64,000 nt of DNA from contig DATNEW010000026.1 of the NCBI GenBank assembly GCA_035606695.1, forward strand, positions 62,001-126,000, written 5' to 3'. The translations under genes were made by a program, and so were the position numbers. This stretch comes from Gemmatimonadaceae bacterium. GTDB taxonomy: Bacteria > Gemmatimonadota > Gemmatimonadetes > Gemmatimonadales > Gemmatimonadaceae. Positions 52,645-61,869 of this stretch are shown here, piece by piece; within the stretch, counting starts at the first letter, position 1, and each line of letters begins with the position of its first letter. Under the pieces are notes generated by a model that was not told where the DNA came from, searched no databases, and was given only the letters and a program-made list of their open reading frames with translations.

Positions 52645-53510
52645 CCATCACCCGGTACGGCGCGCTCCTCGACGCCGTGCGCGGCGTGCGCTGGCCGGCG
52701 CGGCACGCGGTGTCGAGCGCGGTGGTCGGAGCGCATCACTCCCGAACGCGCGGGACGTCGGCCGAGTTCACGGAGTATCGCTTGTATCGGCAGGGCGATG
52801 ATCCGCGGCGTCTCGATTGGCGGCTGCTCGCGCGGAGCGATCGCGCCTACATCCGCCTCGCGAACGATCGCGCGGTGCTTCCGACGATGATCCTGCTCGA
52901 CACGTCGGCCTCGATGGCCTATCCGATTCTGTCGCGTCTCAAATGGATTCACGCGCAGAATCTTTCCGTGGGACTTTCCGCGGTCGCTCACGCGGAGGGC
53001 GACCCGGTCGGCGTCGCATTGCACGATGCACGCGGGCACGTTCGCGTGCTGCCACCGCGCACACGACGCAGCGTCGTCGACGAGATCGCGCGCGTCGTGG
53101 ACGCGGCAGATCCCGACGGACTCGAGCCGCTCGCGCCCGTGCTCGCCGCGCTGCGTGCACCGCGGATCGTCATCGTCACCGACATGCTCGGCGATTCGGA
53201 CGACATGCTGCGCGCCGCGCGTGTGCACATCGTTGGAGGCGGAGAAGTGCATCTCGCGCACGTCGTCGCCGAAGAGGAGCTCGAACCGCCGCGCCGTACG
53301 CTGCTGGCCGCCGATCCCGAGCTGCCGGGCGTGCAGCGTTTGCTCGCCGATGCGTCGCGCCGAGACTATCAGAATGCGTTCGGCGAATGGCGCGCCGAGA
53401 TCGCGCGTCTCTGGCGGGCGGCGGGCGCGGCGTACACTGAAGTGGTGACCGATGAGCCGGCGTCGCACGCGGTGCGCCGCATCGCCGGCGGGGTCGGAGT
53501 GGCGTCGTGA
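52641..53510 (+). CDS. DUF58 / von Willebrand factor A-like protein
   Basis: A 289-residue MoxR partner. The DUF58 signature FTEYRLYRQGDDPRRLDWRL is followed by a vWA domain with a MIDAS-like DTSASM (D-x-S-x-S) at about residue 91. The C-terminal half lacks a membrane segment. It starts with GTG overlapping the MoxR stop, and its own stop overlaps the next start, indicating strict coupling. Confidence 0.93.
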   Translation: MTITRYGALLDAVRGVRWPARHAVSSAVVGAHHSRTRGTSAEFTEYRLYRQGDDPRRLDWRLLARSDRAYIRLANDRAVLPTMILLDTSASMAYPILSRLKWIHAQNLSVGLSAVAHAEGDPVGVALHDARGHVRVLPPRTRRSVVDEIARVVDAADPDGLEPLAPVLAALRAPRIVIVTDMLGDSDDMLRAARVHIVGGGEVHLAHVVAEEELEPPRRTLLAADPELPGVQRLLADASRRDYQNAFGEWRAEIARLWRAAGAAYTEVVTDEPASHAVRRIAGGVGVAS

Positions 53511-54778
53511 GCTGGTTGCTTCCATCGGCCCTTGGCGTTGGCGCGGCTGCGCTCATCGGTCTCGTGGCCGTGCACTTCATTGCGCGCAGCAGACCGATCG
53601 CCGAGCCGCTGCCGACGGCGCGATTCATTCCGGAGCGCGCGATTCGTGCGCGCACGCGCTCCTACGCATTGAGCGACATCGTGTTGTTGCTGCTGCGCGC
53701 GCTGGCGATTGTCGCGATCTGTGCCGCCGTTGCCGCGCCGGCGTTCTCGACGACGCATGGGCGAACGGCGCGCGTGATCGTCGCCGATCGATCGCGCGAC
53801 GTCGCGAGCATCGGAGAAGTGCGAGACAGCGTTCGCGCGCTCGCGCGCGCCGGTGACGTCATCGTACCGCTCGACAGCGCCGCGAGCCGTCGCGTGCGTG
53901 CCACGGATTCGCTGGTCCAGAGCGATGCGCGCGGTTCGCTCTCGGCAGGATTCGCCGAGGCGATGCGCGCCGGGGCGGAGTTGGCGCGCGCGAACGATTC
54001 TCTCGAGCTGATCGTGGTCTCGCCGTTCGCGCGCGAGGAGATTGATCATGCGACCGCACGAATTCGCGCCGCATGGCCAGGGCGGGTGCGGTTGGTTCGT
54101 GTCGCACCTCGTCCGATCGCCAGCGCTGGCACGGTGCCGCGCGTCGAGATCAGAGCCGATACGAACGACGCGGTCGCCGCCGGGCTTGCGCTTGCCGGCT
54201 TTGTTTCAACTGACGGCGCCGCGACCGTTCGCGTCGTGCGCGACAAGCTGACGACGGCCGATTCCGCGTGGGCGACCGCGAGCGGTCACGTACTCGTGCA
54301 CTGGCCGGTCGCGGAGGCCGACGCCGATTGGCCGACGCGTCGTACGATCGACGCGATCGGCGGCGTCGTCTCGACGAGCGGTGTGCTCGTCGCACGCTTG
54401 CCGCGTTTGTGGGTGCTGAATGGGACGGCGATCGCGCGCTGGGCCGATGGTGAGATCGCCGCGATGGAGCGTCCAACGGGCGGCGGCTGTATTCGCCACG
54501 TTGGCGTGTTGATTGATGAATCGAGCGACGTGACGTTGCGACCGCCGTTCCGGGACTTCGCGCGCGGCTTGCTTGCACCGTGCGGCGGCGACGCAACGTT
54601 CGCGGTTGCTGATTCCACAACGCTCATATCGCTTGGCGGCGCCGGCCCGCTCGCGCCGGCAGCCCAGCTCCGCGACGACGGGACTCGCTCGCGGTGGACG
54701 CCGTGGCTGCTGGCGTTCGGCGCGCTGGTGCTGATCGCCGAGCTCGCGGTGCGTCGCGGACCGGCGCGGACGACATGA
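53507..54778 (+). CDS. BatA-like membrane protein with degenerate vWA domain
   Basis: A 423-residue protein with an N-terminal membrane helix pair (LLPSALGVGAAALIGLVAVH; later IVLLLLRALAIVAICAAVAA), as in the BatA/aerotolerance N-terminal domain. A vWA-like region with VIVADRSRDVASIG follows, whose MIDAS is incomplete. A periplasmic domain precedes a final helix (WLLAFGALVLIAELAV). It is the membrane module of the MoxR operon. Its stop overlaps the next gene. Confidence 0.82.
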   Translation: MSWLLPSALGVGAAALIGLVAVHFIARSRPIAEPLPTARFIPERAIRARTRSYALSDIVLLLLRALAIVAICAAVAAPAFSTTHGRTARVIVADRSRDVASIGEVRDSVRALARAGDVIVPLDSAASRRVRATDSLVQSDARGSLSAGFAEAMRAGAELARANDSLELIVVSPFAREEIDHATARIRAAWPGRVRLVRVAPRPIASAGTVPRVEIRADTNDAVAAGLALAGFVSTDGAATVRVVRDKLTTADSAWATASGHVLVHWPVAEADADWPTRRTIDAIGGVVSTSGVLVARLPRLWVLNGTAIARWADGEIAAMERPTGGGCIRHVGVLIDESSDVTLRPPFRDFARGLLAPCGGDATFAVADSTTLISLGGAGPLAPAAQLRDDGTRSRWTPWLLAFGALVLIAELAVRRGPARTT

Positions 54779-56814
54779 GCGTCTTCGCACGGCTGCGCAT
54801 GGTGCGCGTGATTCTCGGCGTTGGTATTACCGTGCGCGCGGTCGCGTGGGGGATCGTCGCCGCGCTGTCGCTGGTCGCCGGCGCGGCGATCGCCGATGCG
54901 TTCGTCGATCTGTCGGTGGGTTCGCGACGGTCGCTGCTGCTCATCGCGGTGGCGTCGGCGGTGATCACGGCCGCGGCGCTCGCATGGCGCGACCGCCGCG
55001 TGTCGTCGCTGCTGCGCGTCGCGCTGTGGATCGAGGAGCGAGAACCGGCGTTGCAGTTCGCGCTCGCGTCGGCGGTGGAGACGGGAGACGAGCGTCTCGT
55101 TCGCGCGGGCGGGAGCGATCGGTGGACGCGAAGCGCCATTCGTCGCGCGCTTCGGGCCGTTGCGATTCCGCTTGCCGCTGGAATCGCCGCGGTCGTCGTC
55201 TTGTTCGCCCTGCCTGCGGGCGCGGTAGCTCGAATTCGATCGCCGCGCGCCGGCGACGCTCTCGCGCGCGGGGGCCCGCGCCCGCCGGGCGCGTCGCGGC
55301 TGTCGCCGCTGATCGCGCGCCTCCAGCCGCCGGCGTACACCGACAGCGCGGCGACGACGATCGACGACCCCGCGGACTTGCGCGTCGTCGTCGGCAGCAC
55401 TGTCGTGCTGGAAGGACGCGGCGATGCGGCGGGAATTGTCGCGATCACCGGCGGCGATGCCCTCGCCGCGTCATCGCACGGCGATCGCTGGTCAGTCACG
55501 GTTCGTGTTTCGAAACCTCTGACAGTTCGCCTGCGCGACGGGCCGGATCAGCGTCTCGTCGCGATCGAGCCGATCGCGGACAATCCGCCCACGGTGACGC
55601 TCACCGCACCGGCGCACGATTCGGTGCTTCGCGCCGCGCGCGGCCGTCTGATCCTGTCGGCCGACGTGAGCGACGATTTCGGACTCGCGAGCGCCGCGTT
55701 CGAATACATCGTGAGCTCCGGCGAAGGCGAAACGTTCACATTCAAATCCGGAACGCTTGGCGCGCGGCCCTTGCACGGAGCACGCGCGACGTTCGTCGCG
55801 TCGCTGCCATTCGACTCGTTGCCGCTCAAGCCGGGCGACATCGTGCACCTGCGCGCGGTGGCGCGCGACGCGAACAACGTCACTGGTCCCGGCATCGGTG
55901 CATCGGAAACACGAACGATTCGCATCGCACGCGCCGATGAGTACGACTCGGTGGCCGTCGATGCCGTGCCGCCCAGCGAGGCGGACAAGAGCTTGATCAG
56001 CGAGCGAATGCTGATCCAGCTCGCCGCAGCGCTCGAGAAGCGGCGCCCGTCGCTCGCGCGCGACACGCTCGTCCGCGAATCGCACTCGATCGCCGTCGAT
56101 CAAAAGCGGTTGCGCCGCACCGTCGGCGAGATCGTGTTCTCGCGACTTGGCGAGCCGACGGGCGAAGAGCATACCGACGACGAATCGCCCGCCCGCGCGA
56201 AATCGATGGAAGAGTTGATCGCGCGCGCCGACTCGGCGACCAATCGCTCGACCGATCCGATCGACTTCGCCGGTGGTGAGAGCCCGGTCGTCGCGACGAA
56301 CAAGCCGTTGCTCGAGGCGTACAATGCGATGTGGGACGCGAGCACCGAGCTCGAGCTCGGGCAGCCCGGCCGCGCGCTGCCGCACATGCGTCTCGCGCTC
56401 GCCGCGATTCAACGCGCGCGGCAAGCCGAGCGTCTCTATTTACGCGGACAGCCGCCACCGGTGGTGATCGATCTCGCGAAGGTGCGGCTTACGGGCAAGG
56501 ACAAGGGCGGGTCGAGCGCGCGGCGCCCGTTGACCGCGGTGGATTCCACGCGCGTCATGTTGACGACGCGGCTGCTGCGCATTGCCGAGCTCTCGGCGCG
56601 CGATACCCGAGCGGCACTCGACTCCTTGCTCGTGCTGCGCATCGCGGCGTTGTCGGTCGAGCCGGCGTTTGCGACGGCGGTGGGCGATGCCGCCACGGCG
56701 ATGCGTTCCGGCAACGGCGTCCGTGCGACCACCGCCTTCGTGCGAGCACGCCGCGCGCTGGCCGGCGCGCCGGCCGCGCGCGACTCGCTGTCGCGCTGGG
56801 GACTGATGCCATGA
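54775..56814 (+). CDS. DUF4175-like large membrane-anchored protein
   Basis: A 679-residue protein. Three helices near the N-terminus (about 17-37, 45-65, 130-155) precede a large periplasmic region with beta-rich Ig-like parts (about 180-380, LSPLIARLQPPAYTD and DNPPTVTLTAP), then a helical C-terminal region with ERMLIQLAAALEKRRPSLAR. This layout is that of the DUF4175 proteins next to MoxR/DUF4159 genes. The function is unknown, probably scaffold. It overlaps both neighbours by four bases. Confidence 0.78.
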   Translation: MSVFARLRMVRVILGVGITVRAVAWGIVAALSLVAGAAIADAFVDLSVGSRRSLLLIAVASAVITAAALAWRDRRVSSLLRVALWIEEREPALQFALASAVETGDERLVRAGGSDRWTRSAIRRALRAVAIPLAAGIAAVVVLFALPAGAVARIRSPRAGDALARGGPRPPGASRLSPLIARLQPPAYTDSAATTIDDPADLRVVVGSTVVLEGRGDAAGIVAITGGDALAASSHGDRWSVTVRVSKPLTVRLRDGPDQRLVAIEPIADNPPTVTLTAPAHDSVLRAARGRLILSADVSDDFGLASAAFEYIVSSGEGETFTFKSGTLGARPLHGARATFVASLPFDSLPLKPGDIVHLRAVARDANNVTGPGIGASETRTIRIARADEYDSVAVDAVPPSEADKSLISERMLIQLAAALEKRRPSLARDTLVRESHSIAVDQKRLRRTVGEIVFSRLGEPTGEEHTDDESPARAKSMEELIARADSATNRSTDPIDFAGGESPVVATNKPLLEAYNAMWDASTELELGQPGRALPHMRLALAAIQRARQAERLYLRGQPPPVVIDLAKVRLTGKDKGGSSARRPLTAVDSTRVMLTTRLLRIAELSARDTRAALDSLLVLRIAALSVEPAFATAVGDAATAMRSGNGVRATTAFVRARRALAGAPAARDSLSRWGLMP

Positions 56815-57455
56815 AACGGCTCATGGCACCCATCATGAGCGAATTCGTAAGCGAATTCGTATTCGCCACGGCGCAATACGAATCCGGCGACTGGGACAGC
56901 GCGCCGCTCCTGCCCGCCAACATCATCGATACGATCGCGCGTTACACCGAGATCAACGTCGCGCCGACGGGCGTCATCGTCCCGCTCTCCGACGAGCGCA
57001 TGCTGCGGTACCCGCTGCTGTATCTGACCGGCCACCTGCCGGTGCGATTCAGCGATGCCGAGCGGCGGAATGTGCGGCGGTTCGTCGCGCGCGGCGGGTT
57101 GCTGTTCGTCGACGACCACAACCACGACGTCGACGGCACGTTCCACCGGACGGCGACGGAAGAGATCGCGCGCACCGTCGCTCCGCTCGCCGACCTGCCG
57201 AACGATCATCCACTCTATTCAGCATTCTTCAAGTTCGAGGGTCCACCCACAACGAGCCACGAGCTCAATGGCTGGGGAGACAATCTCGTGCACAAGCATC
57301 TATTGGCTGTAGAGCACGCCGGTCGTATCGGCGTGCTCTACAGCAGCAAGGACTATAGCTCCGAGTGGAACTATCATCCCGACAGCAAGCGATTCATGTC
57401 GGTGGACAACACGCGCTTCGCGGTGAATCTGGTGGTGTATGCCCTCACCGCGTAG
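56811..57455 (+). CDS. DUF4159 family protein
   Basis: A 214-residue soluble-looking protein. FVFATAQYESGDWDS starts the domain, and RFVARGGLLFVDDHNHD resembles the glutamine-amidotransferase-like (class I) fold with a degenerate active site. The C-terminal SSKDYSSEWNYHP ends the domain. In other bacteria DUF4159 occurs with MoxR-vWA genes. Near the start there is a short duplication (SEFVSEFVF). It overlaps the next gene by 17 bases. Confidence 0.85.
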   Translation: MKRLMAPIMSEFVSEFVFATAQYESGDWDSAPLLPANIIDTIARYTEINVAPTGVIVPLSDERMLRYPLLYLTGHLPVRFSDAERRNVRRFVARGGLLFVDDHNHDVDGTFHRTATEEIARTVAPLADLPNDHPLYSAFFKFEGPPTTSHELNGWGDNLVHKHLLAVEHAGRIGVLYSSKDYSSEWNYHPDSKRFMSVDNTRFAVNLVVYALTA

Positions 57456-58743
57456 CCGCTTCGAATCCGCCTGTCGCATCGGCGCATTCGCGCTGCTCGG
57501 CTGGCTGCTCGGCGGGAGCTTCATCGGCTCAACGGTTCGGCGCGTCGAGCACGTGCAGGCATGTGACAAAAACTTGTCTCCATGTGACAAGAATTTGTCT
57601 GCTCGGCTGGCGGAGCTGTCGCGAACGTCGGAGGCTGTCGCGATTCACCTCGACGCCACGAGCGCGCCCGCACCGTGGGCGACGGATTGGCTGGCCGCGC
57701 TCGCGCATGCCGATGTCGCCGCCGCGCACTCCGTGTCGTGGAGCGGCGCGCCCGCTGCCGTCGCGATGAGCGTGCAGCCCGTGCCCGATCCACGCCGCGG
57801 CGCGCGGATCGACATCGCGGCGCCGACGGGTGCGCGCGTTCGCCTGCGCGACGACGCGAGCGACATCGACAGCGCACAGGTCATGGACTTGGGCGTCACG
57901 CTCACCACGCCGCTCGTTGTCGGTGCGTTGCGCGCGGACGTCGGCGGGCAATCAGTGATCGCGAACACCCACGATACGAGCTCCATCCGCGGCGTGCTCG
58001 TCGTGGGCGCGGCGGGGTGGGAAGGCAAGTTCATCGTCTCGGCGCTCGAGGAGCGTGGGTGGCGCGTCGTCACGCGCTTCGTCGTCGCGCCGGGCGCGGA
58101 CGTGACGGGGGGCGGCGCGGCGCCGCTCGACACGAATCGTTTCGCGGCCGTGATTGCGATCGATTCCACCGCGCAGGCCATGAGTGGCGCGATTGAGCGA
58201 TTCGTTCGCTCGGGTGGTGGACTCGTGCTCGTCGGACCGGCCGCAAATGCGCGCGCGTTCTCCGAGCTCGCGGCGGGAAGCGCGGGCGTGCGCACGCGCC
58301 CACGCGTGCAGGCGAACGATACGATCCGTCTCGGCACCACCGGTTTTTATCCCGTCGCGCGGCTGCGACCCGGCGCGCTCGCGCTGGAGCGCCGCGGTGA
58401 CGCCATTGTCGTCGCGGCACGCCGGGTCCGTGCGGGGCGCGTGATGCAGATCGGCTACGACGACACGTGGCGGTGGCGCATGGCCGGCGAAGCGGGGTCG
58501 GAGGAGGCGCATCGCGAATGGTGGTCGCGCGTCCTGCGATCGGTGGCGTACGCGCCCGTCTCGATGTCGAACGCGCTCGACGTCGGCGAGAGCGCACCGC
58601 TCGCCTATCTCACCGATCGGCTCGGCGCGCCCCGGCCCGCGCCGCCAGCGCGTCGCGGCACCGATCCGCGAATTATCATAACGCTCATAATGGTTCTCTT
58701 ATTGATGGAATGGGGCTCCCTGCGGCTGCGGGGGCTGCGATGA
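57439..58743 (+). CDS. Membrane-anchored BatA/ThuA-like protein of the MoxR operon
   Basis: A 434-residue protein with one N-terminal helix (IGAFALLGWLLGGSFIGS), a periplasmic region resembling a GATase-like fold (GGLVLVGPAANARAFSEL; VVGAAGWEGKFIVSALEE), and a C-terminal helix (IIITLIMVLLLMEWGSLRL). It is the last membrane component before the deacetylase. Residues about 43-54 are encoded by a 21-bp direct repeat and read CDKNLSPCDKNLS. Its stop overlaps the deacetylase ATG. Confidence 0.75.
   Translation: MPSPRSRFESACRIGAFALLGWLLGGSFIGSTVRRVEHVQACDKNLSPCDKNLSARLAELSRTSEAVAIHLDATSAPAPWATDWLAALAHADVAAAHSVSWSGAPAAVAMSVQPVPDPRRGARIDIAAPTGARVRLRDDASDIDSAQVMDLGVTLTTPLVVGALRADVGGQSVIANTHDTSSIRGVLVVGAAGWEGKFIVSALEERGWRVVTRFVVAPGADVTGGGAAPLDTNRFAAVIAIDSTAQAMSGAIERFVRSGGGLVLVGPAANARAFSELAAGSAGVRTRPRVQANDTIRLGTTGFYPVARLRPGALALERRGDAIVVAARRVRAGRVMQIGYDDTWRWRMAGEAGSEEAHREWWSRVLRSVAYAPVSMSNALDVGESAPLAYLTDRLGAPRPAPPARRGTDPRIIITLIMVLLLMEWGSLRLRGLR
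57560..57600 (+). repeat. Two tandem 21-bp units with internal hairpins inside a gene
   Basis: CATGTGACAAAAACTTGTCT (57560-57579) is followed one base later by CATGTGACAAGAATTTGTCT (57581-57600). Each carries a GACAA...TTGTC dyad. AT content is much higher than the flanks. The repeat keeps the frame and adds CDKNLSP-type residues to the surrounding protein. It looks like a recently amplified or inserted motif. Confidence 0.75.
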
Positions 58744-59666
58744 CCATCGCGTTCATCTCCAACTCCGACTGCGGGCGGCATGATACCGGTTGGGGGCATG
58801 CCGAGCACGTCGGGCGGCTGCGCGCGATACCGTCGGCGCTGCGCGAGCACCCGGAGCTCATCGGTCGCATTCACCACGTGGAATCGCGACACGCCACGGT
58901 GGACGAGCTCGCGCTGGCACACGATCGCGCGTACATCGAGACGGTCCGCGCGATCGTTGCGAGCGGCGGAGGACAGCTCGACGTCGATACGGTCGCGAGC
59001 GAAGGATCGTGGGACGCCGCGACGGCCGCGACCGGCGCGGTGCTCGACGGGTTGGACTTCGCCTTCGGAGCCGGACCGCGCCGCAGTTTTTGCGGCGTGC
59101 GTCCTCCGGGACATCATGCCGTGCGCGATCGCGCGATGGGTTTCTGTCTCTTCGGCAGCGTCGCGATCGGCGCGCACTATGCGCGCCGGCATCACGGCGC
59201 CGAACGCGTGTTGATCGTCGACTGGGACGTGCATCACGGCAACGGTACGCAGGCGCTCGTCGAGGACGACCGCGACATTCGATTCATCTCCATGCATCAG
59301 TGGCCGTGGTATCCCGGCACCGGTGCGGCCGACGATCGAGGTCCCCACGCGAACGTCTGGAATCGTCCGATGCGCGCGGGTCTGCCCGCATCGGTCTACG
59401 TCGACACGCTCGAGCGGGCGATCGACGAGGCGACCGCCGACTTTACGCCGGACATCGTGCTGATCTCCGCCGGCTTCGACTCACTCGCCGGCGATCCCCT
59501 CGGCGGCTTCACGCTCGAGTACGAGCACGTCGAACAGCTGACGCGCGGATTGGTCGAACGCGCCGAGCAGTGGTGCGGCGGCCGGGTGGTGAGCGCGCTC
59601 GAGGGAGGGTATGCGCCTCAGCGGCTCGCTCAGGCCTGCGTGCATCACATGCTGGCGCTCGAATAG
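58740..59666 (+). CDS. Histone deacetylase / acetylpolyamine amidohydrolase family enzyme
   Basis: A 308-residue zinc-dependent deacetylase of the AcuC/AphA/HDAC superfamily. RPPGHHA holds the catalytic His pair, DWDVHHGNGTQ the zinc Asp/His, and ISAGFDSLAGDP the second Asp. These match class II-like members such as HDAH and polyamine deacetylases. The substrate may be acetyl-lysine, acetylpolyamine or another amide. The ATG overlaps the previous stop, so it is the final gene of the coupled MoxR operon. Confidence 0.92.
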   Translation: MTIAFISNSDCGRHDTGWGHAEHVGRLRAIPSALREHPELIGRIHHVESRHATVDELALAHDRAYIETVRAIVASGGGQLDVDTVASEGSWDAATAATGAVLDGLDFAFGAGPRRSFCGVRPPGHHAVRDRAMGFCLFGSVAIGAHYARRHHGAERVLIVDWDVHHGNGTQALVEDDRDIRFISMHQWPWYPGTGAADDRGPHANVWNRPMRAGLPASVYVDTLERAIDEATADFTPDIVLISAGFDSLAGDPLGGFTLEYEHVEQLTRGLVERAEQWCGGRVVSALEGGYAPQRLAQACVHHMLALE

Positions 59667-59671
59667 CACCG

Positions 59672-60790
59672 TCAGTGCACCTTCTCGAGCACCAGCGTGA
59701 TCGGAATGGTGTCCGCCGGCGAGATCTTCACATCGAGCTTCGCCTCGGCGTAGCCGGGCTTCGTTACGCGGATCGTCGTCGTGCCTTCGGGAAGAAAAAG
59801 GAGTGTCACCGTTCCGGTCGGCGTCGAGCGCGCCGAGGTGCCGCTGATGACATCGGTGACGATCGCGTCGGGGACGGGATCGCCCGTGCGCGCGTCGAAG
59901 ATGCCGAGCAGCCGATTGCGATACACCACCGGGCTGACGGCGGCGACATTGGTGATCGCGCGAGCCGACGGCTTCCTCGCCGAATCGTCGACGACGTACG
60001 AGCCGCGGCGCGTGTCGAAGCCGATCCCGTCCTTGAGCACGACGAACAACGCGTCCTGCGCGTGCAGCTTGTCGACCGTGTTGTCGAAGCAGTCCGCGTA
60101 GTTCATCTCGGCGATGTGCTCGGGCTTGATCATCGACATGATCGTCCACACTTCCGTGAGCGACGCGCGCGACAGCGGTGACGCCGGCAACGGCCGACCC
60201 TGCGTGCGCATGCTCGGATCGGGCGGCTTCGGCTGGCGCGCTTCGACCATGGAAGAATACGGGACGTTGTAGATGCGTTTGCCGTTCACCCACACCTCTT
60301 CCACGCCGCAGCCTTGAATGCGCCCGTACACGATGTCCGGCTTGAGCTTGAGCAGCACGTCCATACCGTCGAAGATCGGGCGCGAGCTGTTCGCGATCTC
60401 GTCTGCGTCCACGTGATAGGCGCGACGTTTGATGTCTTCGATCGCGTTGACGGTGACCGCCGGCAGCGCCTGCACCGGACGATGCAGCACCAACGTCACG
60501 GACGCCGAGTCGACGCGCGGCGTGACGAACGCACTGGTGCGCGTGAAGCCGATCTTGCGGGCGATGATCTCGATTGGCGCATGTGGATGCGCGAATCGAA
60601 GAATGCGAACGCCGTCGCTTCCGGTGGTGCCGGTCGCTTGGACGTCGTTGAGGCCGACGACCACCGAGAGCTCGGCGGCCGGGATGGGATGGCTGGCACT
60701 GTCAGTCACGCGCACGCGCAGCGACAGGCTGTCAGCGTGTTGGGCGGCCAGTGGTGCCGCCAGGGCCAAGAGCGCGATTGCGAGTCGCAT
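59672..60790 (-). CDS. Secreted carboxypeptidase-regulatory and TonB plug-like protein
   Basis: A 372-residue exported protein. MRLAIALLALAAPLAAQ is the signal peptide. A first regulatory-like domain (LSLRVRVTDSASHPIPAAEL), a plug-like middle (IFDGMDVLLKLKPDIV, MIKPEHIAEMNYADCFD) and a last domain beginning GIFDARTGDPVPDAIVTDVI follow. The order differs from the relative at 18020, and again no barrel follows. It is convergent with the deacetylase (5 bases apart). TATAC lies 10-15 bases before the ATG. Confidence 0.78.
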   Translation of the reverse strand: MRLAIALLALAAPLAAQHADSLSLRVRVTDSASHPIPAAELSVVVGLNDVQATGTTGSDGVRILRFAHPHAPIEIIARKIGFTRTSAFVTPRVDSASVTLVLHRPVQALPAVTVNAIEDIKRRAYHVDADEIANSSRPIFDGMDVLLKLKPDIVYGRIQGCGVEEVWVNGKRIYNVPYSSMVEARQPKPPDPSMRTQGRPLPASPLSRASLTEVWTIMSMIKPEHIAEMNYADCFDNTVDKLHAQDALFVVLKDGIGFDTRRGSYVVDDSARKPSARAITNVAAVSPVVYRNRLLGIFDARTGDPVPDAIVTDVISGTSARSTPTGTVTLLFLPEGTTTIRVTKPGYAEAKLDVKISPADTIPITLVLEKVH

Positions 60791-60870
60791 GGTCAACTGT
60801 ATACAAAATGGCACGGGAGACCGCAAGGGCAGGCCGGTTAGTTGCCATACGACTACCCTTACAACTTCAT

Positions 60871-61869
60871 ATGACCGATACGCCCGCCGCACCTCGCATC
60901 GTTTTTTTCGAGCCGAACTCGAAGGATGCCCGCCGCGACCTCACGTTGGACGAGGTCAATCGCATCATCGCCGAGCGCCGCGGCCATTTGTGGGTGGACG
61001 TCGATCTGTCGGTGCCGGCGCAGGCGGACTTCCTTGCCAAGATTCAGAATCTGCATCCGCTGGCGATCGAAGACGCGACCGCGCGCAACAGCCGGCCCAA
61101 GCTCGAGGAATATCCGGAGTTCCTGTTCATGATCGTCGTCGGCGTGCGCTTTCATGAAGGCACGCCGGATCCGTACGATCTCGAGACGTACGACCTGTCG
61201 TTCTTTCTCGGCGCCAACTGGGCCGTGACGGTGCACGATGGTCCGTCGCAGCCGGTGGACGACGTGGCGAGCCGGGTCGAGAAGAAACCGGAGCTGCTGG
61301 AGCGCGGCAGCGACCGCCTGGTCCACGCGATCATGGATGCGTCGGTCGACGCCTACTTTCCGTTGCTCGACAAGCTGGACGAATTCGTGGATAACCTGGA
61401 GCAGCGGGTAATCGTCGACTTCGACCGCTCGGCGCTCAAGGAGATCTTCGCGGTCAAGAGGCTCGTGCTGGCGCTGCGCCGGCATGTGGCGCCCGAGCGC
61501 GAGGTGTTCAGCATTCTCACCAACCGGCCGAGCGCGCTGTTGTCGCCTGAATCACAGACATACTTTCGCGACGTGTACGATCATGTGCTCCGAATCAACG
61601 ACTCACTGGATTCGTATCGCGATCTGCTGAGCAGTGTGCTCGACAGCTATCTTACGCAGGTCTCGAACCGGCTGGGCACCATCACGAAGGGCCTGTCGGT
61701 GATTGCGACGATGAGCATTCCGTTCGTCGTGATCAGCGGGATGTGGGGCATGAACGTGGAGTACATCCCGTTGCAGCATCATGCGCACGCGTTCTGGTGG
61801 ATGTTCGCAATTCAGTTTGGCCTGGGACTCCTGCTCCTTCTCATCCTTCGCTTCTGGAAGCTGCTCTGA
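60871..61869 (+). CDS. corA: CorA-family magnesium/cobalt transporter
   Basis: A 332-residue pentameric channel subunit. The cytoplasmic N-terminal alpha/beta domain and long helix (about 150-265) precede two C-terminal helices. The pore motif GMN is in ISGMWGMNVEYIP, followed by HAFWWMFAIQFGLGLLLLLI. The ATG is chosen by the usual family start. The following Gvp-like gene starts directly at the base after its stop, so the two are coupled. Confidence 0.95.
   Translation: MTDTPAAPRIVFFEPNSKDARRDLTLDEVNRIIAERRGHLWVDVDLSVPAQADFLAKIQNLHPLAIEDATARNSRPKLEEYPEFLFMIVVGVRFHEGTPDPYDLETYDLSFFLGANWAVTVHDGPSQPVDDVASRVEKKPELLERGSDRLVHAIMDASVDAYFPLLDKLDEFVDNLEQRVIVDFDRSALKEIFAVKRLVLALRRHVAPEREVFSILTNRPSALLSPESQTYFRDVYDHVLRINDSLDSYRDLLSSVLDSYLTQVSNRLGTITKGLSVIATMSIPFVVISGMWGMNVEYIPLQHHAHAFWWMFAIQFGLGLLLLLILRFWKLL

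Noticed and set aside
57560-57600. DnaA box cluster / replication origin
   Set aside because: TGTGACAA only partly resembles the DnaA box. Only two units exist and they lie inside a coding region with no origin-associated genes nearby.
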